Shown here piece after piece: positions 57,846-64,000 of a stretch of 64,000 nucleotides of DNA (its first letter is position 1; each line of letters opens with the position of its first letter). The notes beneath the pieces are model-generated. The model did not search any database. It saw nothing but the letters and a program-made list of their open reading frames with translations, and had not been told where the DNA came from. Origin of the DNA: Paulinella micropora (Eukaryota; Cercozoa; Imbricatea; Euglyphida; Paulinellidae); NCBI GenBank assembly GCA_019918135.1, contig WBZZ01000820.1, positions 208,501 to 272,500 of the forward strand, in the 5' to 3' direction. The position numbers were made by a program, and so were the translations under genes.

Positions 57846-58111
57846 GGGAACCGTGATAGCCCAGTGGTCAAGTTCTACCATCTGGGCCCTGTCGCCAGTT
57901 CGATTCCCGTCGGTGCCACCAGTATTTTCATTGAACGTAACGATCCGTCTGGACCAGTATTTTCATTGAACATACCGGCCCGTCTGGAAGTGTTGGAACT
58001 GCCCTTGCGGGGGTGTCATTAGAGCTTATCGTCAATTCTTCGTACTCCCCTCACGGGTGAGACGATGGAGGCGCATGTGCAGAAATGCATCAGCCATTGA
58101 CAGAGAAGCAC

Positions 58112-58113
<2 letters not shown>
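57846..58113 (+). mobile_element. tRNA-derived SINE, copy 5 (long subtype)
   Basis: Starts GGGAACCGTGATAGCCCAG; a diverged internal block has AACGTAACGATCCG between the two repeats. Confidence 0.9.
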
Positions 58114-58162
<49 letters not shown>

Positions 58163-58163
58163 A

Positions 58164-58735
58164 TTGAACAACAACAAAAACAACTTAATTACTGTAATTA
58201 AATTTACAACAACAACAACAACAACGAAGACGAAGACGACAACGACGACAACGACGACAACGACTACAACGACAACGACAACGACAACAGACTGACAACG
58301 ACAACAATAACATCAACAACAACAACAGCGATAATAATAATAGCAACAAAAGTACTAATTGAGTCACAAGCGCATCCTGTGTCTACGTGGGATCGGAACA
58401 GTACTCGGAACGCTGCAATCTTCATCATCAAGCATGAAAATTGAAACAATTTCATTTTAGTCAGTCTTCCCTCTTCCCACACACACAACTGTGTTTCTAC
58501 TCCGTAACACAGACAATTAGAAATCGTTTTCCGACTGCGCGGAGCGTCTCTTTTTCCAGTTTTAGCCAGTAGGCCTCGGAGGGGTTTTTTTTTTCACGTG
58601 TCAACTAGATCCTTCAAAGGAACGAATTGCAAAATCCAAACAAGCGATGAAATTTACTTTCTGTTGATAAAATTCTTGTTGTAAGATTATCGAAGAATGC
58701 GGCTGTGAAGAACTTGTGGGGTGGGTAGTTATAAT
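58164..58735. other. AT-rich spacer with CAA/CGA microsatellite
   Basis: CAA/CGA-type repeat at 58,206-58,345, then ordinary AT-rich DNA. No gene seen. Confidence 0.6.
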
Positions 58736-58739
58736 AGAA

Positions 58740-61700
58740 GCATCCTAGAGTGTGCTTGCGTTGCTAGTCAGGCCGTCGGGTCCGGAAACGAGCCAAGAAG
58801 CACCGCTCCAAGCAGTTCGATACCGGCTTCAAGCTTCTCGTCGCGAGTCACAACTGGCAGGGTAAAACGGGATACGACAACGTAGGCACGGCGGAATGGG
58901 CATCATTCTACAAGCACGAGGGCTGGCTAGTCATCGGGGCTTAGGAGCACCGCATGGGCAAGAAGCAACTTTCCAAATGCAGCCTGGATGGATTCCGGAT
59001 GTTTGGAAAACCTGCGGAGGTCAGCGAGAAAAATCGCTGCAAGGGTGGGGTTCTATTCGCGGTGGCTAACTTCCTTGGTCCGTATTGCAACCTGGTGTCA
59101 GCCCCCGTCGACCACCGGCAGCAAGTGTGGCTGCGTATCGCCTCGGGTGTTACCGACGCTCAGGATATCTATGTGGGCAACGGCTACTTTCCCCAGGAAA
59201 CGCAGGAAGAAGAGTCGTCAGAGGCGTATGCGGCCTGGCAGGCAGCTATAGCTTTTTTTGGAGCCAAAGGTCTTGTGGTCACGGTGGCGGATGCCAACGC
59301 GAAGCTCGGGCCGGCATGCAGCCGAAAAGAGGAGGGCATCGTCGGTCAGCACGGGGAGGTCGATGATAAGGGAGCACCGGTACGTTCGGAGAACGGCAAG
59401 AGACTCGCGGCTGTCCTCGTCGCTACGGGCCTGCGAAATCTGAGCGGCTTCTCGTGCCCAGTGGAAGGGTCCTACTGGTGGTCCCGGCGTGAGCAGCGCG
59501 GCATGGGCACAGGCAAGCACCTCCTCGATTACATCTGCGCGTCGCCTGGCTTGGCATCTGGAGCAAAGTTCGGAGTATGCGAAGATGATCTTGATACGGA
59601 CCACAAGGCAGTATGGGCCGAACTGACGTGGAGCGGCCAGCGCCGGCCAAAGCGGGCTGCGAAACCTTACAGGTCCTTTCGTGTTGATAAGCTTATTGGT
59701 GCTGGTGTCTCGGGTAATGATCACGCTGCGAAGCAAGCGCTGGATTATCTACGCGACAAGTTCGATGACGTATTCCAGCATTGCCTACAGAAGCTTGGAG
59801 TGCATCAGCTGCCTGAGCTTGACCTATCGGGTGGTGCCGACAGCCAACGGGTGGTAGATGACGTCACCGAGCGAGTGGCGCAGTCCTTCCGAATGGCGGC
59901 GCACCGGGTCCTTGGCTCCAGATGTATACGACCCCGTTTCACCAACAATTGGTTCGACGGGGAGCTAAAGGAGCTCATTCAGCAGCGCCGGGAGGCCTAC
60001 GCAGCATACAGGAGGGATGAATCGAATGCGGAAGCCCGTCTGAATTGGCTACGGCTCCGCAAGCAAATTCGGAAGGCAACTCGGGCCAAGAAGTCCGCCT
60101 CCTTCAAGCAAGTGCAGGAAGAAGCGGTCAAATGTCAACGCGAGCAATCCTCAAAGCGCTTTTGGCTACTCGCGAAGCGGCTTGGCGGGGCACGCAGAAC
60201 GAAGGTCTCCGCGCCGGTGCAAAGGGAGGATGGCTCACTGGCGTGTACGCTGCCGGAAAAGGTCGCTCGGTGGGAGGAATTTCGGAAAAATTCGGTGAAG
60301 CCACGGGAAAATCCGGCAAGTGCGGCTGTTGTGGTGGAGTGCTGTGCAGAAGCAGGCTCGCTGGAGTGGGAGGAAGCCGAAGCTAAGCGGCAGTTCCACT
60401 GGAACGATCGCTTCAGAGATGAGGTGGCCCGGGCTATGAAGGAGCACGAAGTAGGTGAAGACACTTGCGAAGAGCTGGACAAGCCGTTCACGCAAGAGGA
60501 GGTCCTTGCAAGGCAACGTGCCCTGAATAACCACAAAGCTTGTGGCGAGGACAAAGTGAAGAACGAGATGCTCAAGTATGGCGGCGCCTACATCAATGGC
60601 TACTTAACGCAGTACTTCAACTGGATTCGAGGAGCCGAGAGGACTCCAAAAGCTTGGGGCAAGGGAATCATCGCCAATATCCCCAAGGGTGGGGATCCTA
60701 CGGATCCTGACAACTGGAGGGATATCTCGATTATTAGTTGCCTTGGTAAGCTGTATCTGTCCTTATTAGCTACTCGTCTAACGCTCTTCGTGGATGGCCC
60801 GGATAAGCTACGTCCAGAGCAGGGAGGCTTCCGCCCGGGGCGTCGCACTACGGATCAGGTCTTTACCCTTTGGCAGAGGTTGAAGGGGCGTCAGCAGCAG
60901 AAGCGGGAGTCGTATGTCCTGTTCGTCGATCTACGCAAGGCTTTCCCGTCTGTTTGGAGAGATGGCCTATTTGAGAGGCTCTGGAAGCTGGGTGTAAGGG
61001 GCAAGTTCTGGCGCACGCTACGCAGGTGCTACGAGCAGACTTCGTCGCAAGTGCTAGTTGATGGAGCACTCACCCCCGAAGTACTGGAGGGTGTAGGCGT
61101 CCAACAGGGGTCCCCTCTCTCTCCCACACTCTTCAACGTCTTTATGGATGAGCTGTGTGATCGGCTGGCGAGTGCCCTCAAGATCACGGATGTGAAGCGG
61201 CTGAACGACATCAAGGCACTTCTATACGCGAACGACGTGGCCCTCATCGCTCACAGTCGCACCGAGCTCCAGAAGATGGTCAATGTTGTGGCCAAGTTCG
61301 CGGAAGATTACCGGCTGGAAGTCAACTTGAAGCCCGGCAAGACGGAAATCATGCCCATTTACGCGTCGAGCAAGGCGAAACGACCAAGTATCAGGGAGCG
61401 AGGTGAGCCCGTGGTGTGGTTTCGCGGCCAGAAGCTTTGTGTCACCAGTCAGTACAAGTACCTGGGAGTGGTTATCACCGACGACCTGACGTGGAAGGAG
61501 CAGGCCCTGCGGGCTACGCGTGTCACTGAAGTCGCCACCGCAGGTTGGTACTCTTTCGTCTCATGTGCTGGAATCAACTTGTGGGGGCCAAGCTGAAGTA
61601 CGCCTTCGATGTCTGGCGTGCCCCCGTATCGCAGCTCACCAAGCTGGAGGCAGCAATGCTGCGCCCATGAGGATGATTCTCGGCATCAGCCCTAAGACAA

Positions 61701-62987
61701 GCAAGTGGATTACACTCTTTCTGGCGCGCTCTTTGAGTGCGGAGCGTTTGCGGCGGGCGGCGCAACTGAAGTTCTATGGACGGCTGCGTGTTCTACCGGA
61801 GAAGCGATTTCCTGTCATCGCATCTCAAGTCAAATCCGACTGGACTGCGGAGGCCGAAGGCGCTATCAGGGACTCAATGGATCTACAACAAGGGCTTCAG
61901 GAGCTCCTAAATAGCTCAGAAAAGGACCTCGAGGGTTGGAGTTCGACTGTGGACAAGTGGGCCCTTCAGCAGGACGTCAAGATGGTGCAGCAACTGATGG
62001 GACAAGCGAGAGGCAGGCAGCGATCTTACTGATGGCCTGCGAGTCATCCTAAGACAAGTCTTTGGAACTAAGGAGTTCCCAAGATGGGTAGCCCTTGATG
62101 ATGCGCATTATAATCTGCTTCGGAGAAGGTTGCTCAGCTGCAACAACCGCCTTCGGTTGTACCGCAGCAAGTTGGTCAGTGGCATGTCCCCTCGCTGCTT
62201 CTGTTGTCATGATGATGTCAATGAGTCCCTTGCGCACTTCTTATGGGATTGCCCCATGCATGAGGGGAGACGTAAGCAGCTGTTGCTAAGTATGCAGAGG
62301 CTCGGTGGCATGGCTGTGGGGGCTGCTGAGGGGGATGGAGGGAGTGAGGAGGGTGGTGAGGTCGTAGGCGGTGAGGTTGTGGTGGAGGATGTGTTGCTTG
62401 GGCGGGAGCGGGAGGGCTCTGTGCGGCAGGGTTGGGATGATATGTCGCCTGTGGATCAATCACGATTGTTTTGTAAGTTTTTTCAGGGGAAGTCGCGCTT
62501 CCGCAGCAACTTTAGGCTTGCTGCGTTGTTAGGGGTTACAGCGTTGCGTCCCCCTCCAAAGTTGGATATTTTGTTTGGATCATATGTGTCTGAGTGTTGG
62601 TCTGCTAGGGAGGGTAAAAGGGAGGAGCTTGGGGTGGAGGATGGGGGCGAGGAGGTGATTGACCTCACTGAGGTTCCATCAGCTTCTGTCCCACCCTCTC
62701 CCCCAAGTGACGTTGATGTTGCGCGGCGCGGCCGTCCGCGCAGTGTGGACGTCCTGGCTAGAGAGAGGGGTTCGGGAGCGCAGCGTAGTGTCTCCGAGTT
62801 CTTCTCTTCAGCTAACACCCTCGCATCTAGCTCTTCATGCACTTCACAGCCCCCATCTGCCCCTGCTGTTGCTGTTGCTGCTATGTCTGTTTGGTGTTCT
62901 GACAATGCGTTGGGATCGGCTGACCCCGGTGACCCAATGAAGGCACATGTCCAGGATCTGGATCTGATGCTATAGTCTGAGGAAGCC

Positions 62988-62988
<1 letters not shown>
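58740..62988 (+). mobile_element. APE-type LINE (non-LTR retrotransposon), inactive
   Basis: The main frame (58,954-61,596) has an apurinic-type endonuclease (VVTVADANAKLG, HLLDYICASPGLA, DLDTDHKAVWAELTW) followed by reverse transcriptase blocks: KACGEDKVKNEML, GKGIIANIPKGGDPTDPDNW, EQGGFRPGRRTTDQV, YVLFVDLRKAFPSVW, GVQQGSPLSPTLFN and LLYANDVALIAHS. The usual YADD is YAND here, so the first catalytic Asp is lost. Upstream coding sequence in the same frame is cut by a TAG at 58,942-58,944. Downstream, the frame changes near 61,596 and again between 62,032 and 62,130. The C-terminus has a zf-RVT-type knuckle CFCCHDDVNESLAHFLWDCP. A short 3' end TGAGGAAGCC runs into (TATT)n. The 5' end looks truncated. 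Confidence 0.9.

Positions 62989-63041
<53 letters not shown>
62989..63041. repeat. (ATT)n tail of the LINE
   Basis: Pure ATT repeat directly after the LINE 3' end, shared as junction with the next SINE. Confidence 0.95.
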
Positions 63042-63272
63042 GGACACCGTGATAGCCCAGTGGTCAAGTTCTACCATCTGGGCCCTGTCGCCAGTTCGAT
63101 TCCCGTCGGTGCTACCAGTATTTTCATTGAACATACCGGTCCGTCTGGAAGTGTTGGAACTGCCCTTGCGGGGGTGTCATTAGAGCCTATCGTCAATTCT
63201 TCGTACTCCCCTCACGGGTGAGACGATGGAGGCGCATGTGCAGATTTGCATCAGCCATTGACAGAGAAGCAC

Positions 63273-63273
<1 letters not shown>
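63042..63273 (+). mobile_element. tRNA-derived SINE, copy 6 (short subtype)
   Basis: Box A and box B intact, single internal block, GTGCTACC variant at the end of the tRNA-like head. Confidence 0.9.
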
Positions 63274-63327
<54 letters not shown>

Positions 63328-63328
63328 T

Positions 63329-63596
63329 GGACACCGTGATAGCCCAGTGGTCAAGTTCTACCATCTGGGCCCTGTCGCCAGTTCGATTCCCGTCGGTGCC
63401 ACCAGTATTTTCATTGAACATACCGGTCTATTTCTGGACCAGTATTTTCATTGAACATACCGGCCCGTCTGGAAGTGTTGGAACTGCCCTTGCGGGGGTG
63501 TCATTAGAGCTTATCGTCAATTCTTCGTACTCCCCTCACGGGTGAGACGATGGAGGCGCATGTGCAGAAATGCATCAGCCATTGACAGAGAAGCAC

Positions 63597-63598
<2 letters not shown>
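63329..63598 (+). mobile_element. tRNA-derived SINE, copy 7 (long subtype)
   Basis: Full length, almost identical to copy 3; (ATT)n on both sides. Confidence 0.9.
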
Positions 63599-63630
<32 letters not shown>

Positions 63631-63631
63631 T

Positions 63632-63762
63632 TGGTATAAAGCTCCTAGAGTAATGTTCTATGCAGTCACTTCCTTTATTCCACCGATTGGTGTGGAGACT
63701 TTCCTTATGGAATGGAGGACTGGATGCACATGGCCTTTTGGCTCAGCAATTGGCAGGAGATA

Positions 63763-63764
<2 letters not shown>
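63632..63764 (+). mobile_element. Probable 3' fragment of another (ATT)n-tailed retroelement
   Basis: 133 bp of unique sequence framed by (ATT)n on both sides, like the LINE tail at 57,055. An open plus frame (VMFYAVTSFIPPIGVETFLM) runs into the ATT tract. No match to the LINE or SINE in this window. Confidence 0.5.
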
Positions 63765-63841
<77 letters not shown>

Positions 63842-64000
63842 CCCAATGGCCTTACGGAGTTAAACTGTGATGCTAACTCAAAAGCATTTGTTGGATGATG
63901 CTGGGGAGGAGGGTCGTTGGGCGCCTGTCGAAGATCTTAAACTCCGCTATGCCGGTTGATAGCCCGCGGACCCAGCGGATACCAAATTGTTATGGGTAGG
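63765..64000. other. (ATT)n then unassigned sequence to window end
   Basis: ATT repeat to about 63,838, then 160 bp with no feature I can identify. Confidence 0.6.

Overview
The window looks like nuclear DNA of a eukaryote, most likely an alga or other protist. It holds spliceosomal introns (e.g. 2948-3028 and 34466-34514), transposase genes of eukaryotic type, an APE-type LINE, tRNA-derived SINEs with (ATT)n tails and many microsatellites. No bacterial operons, rRNA or true tRNA genes are visible. I cannot name the species.

Layout. (1) 1-3.94 kb: DNA of ordinary composition with an acidic-repeat coding fragment, GA microsatellites and a minus-strand, intron-bearing CMC/Transposase_21-like transposase gene. 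(2) About 3.94-56.3 kb, minus the insert in (3): a strikingly GC-rich island (roughly 70% by eye, with C/G homopolymers of 10-30 bases). It carries compact genes with single or no introns: a 7-TM protein, NLS-bearing small proteins, a C2H2-array plus nuclease protein, an FtsJ-like cap 2'-O-methyltransferase, a Cys-rich kinase-like protein, two large unknown proteins and seven copies of a secreted PKD/BspA-repeat (DUF285) family. Three ~1 kb imperfect palindromes with AT-rich centres and iteron-like flanks lie between genes. The gene mix (cap methyltransferase, finger-nuclease, kinase, amplified surface-protein family) and the abrupt composition change suggest a degraded endogenous copy of an unclassified large DNA virus. 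No capsid, polymerase or packaging gene is recognised, so this is inference. Most island genes are broken, a few times each; a few look whole. (3) 32,580-42,178: a 9.6-kb DNA transposon with ~530-bp terminal inverted repeats and a 4-bp GTAG target duplication, inserted into one of the PKD/BspA genes. It carries a DDE-like transposase gene, a SET-domain gene and a highly charged multi-exon gene. The two outward-facing genes end inside the TIRs and share the same basic/acidic tail. Two long near-perfect hairpins lie in the central intergenic region. (4) 56.3-64 kb: a nest of SINEs, a LINE with a mutated RT active site, LINE 3' tails and (ATT)n tracts. This nest truncates the right end of the island.

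The history that fits is this: GC-rich foreign DNA entered the genome, its secreted-protein family had already expanded together with its flanking motifs, it then decayed, and it was hit by a recent TIR transposon (the target gene reads cleanly up to both junctions) and by retroelements on its right side. Reading frames in the island should be treated with care because homopolymer tracts may also carry assembly error.
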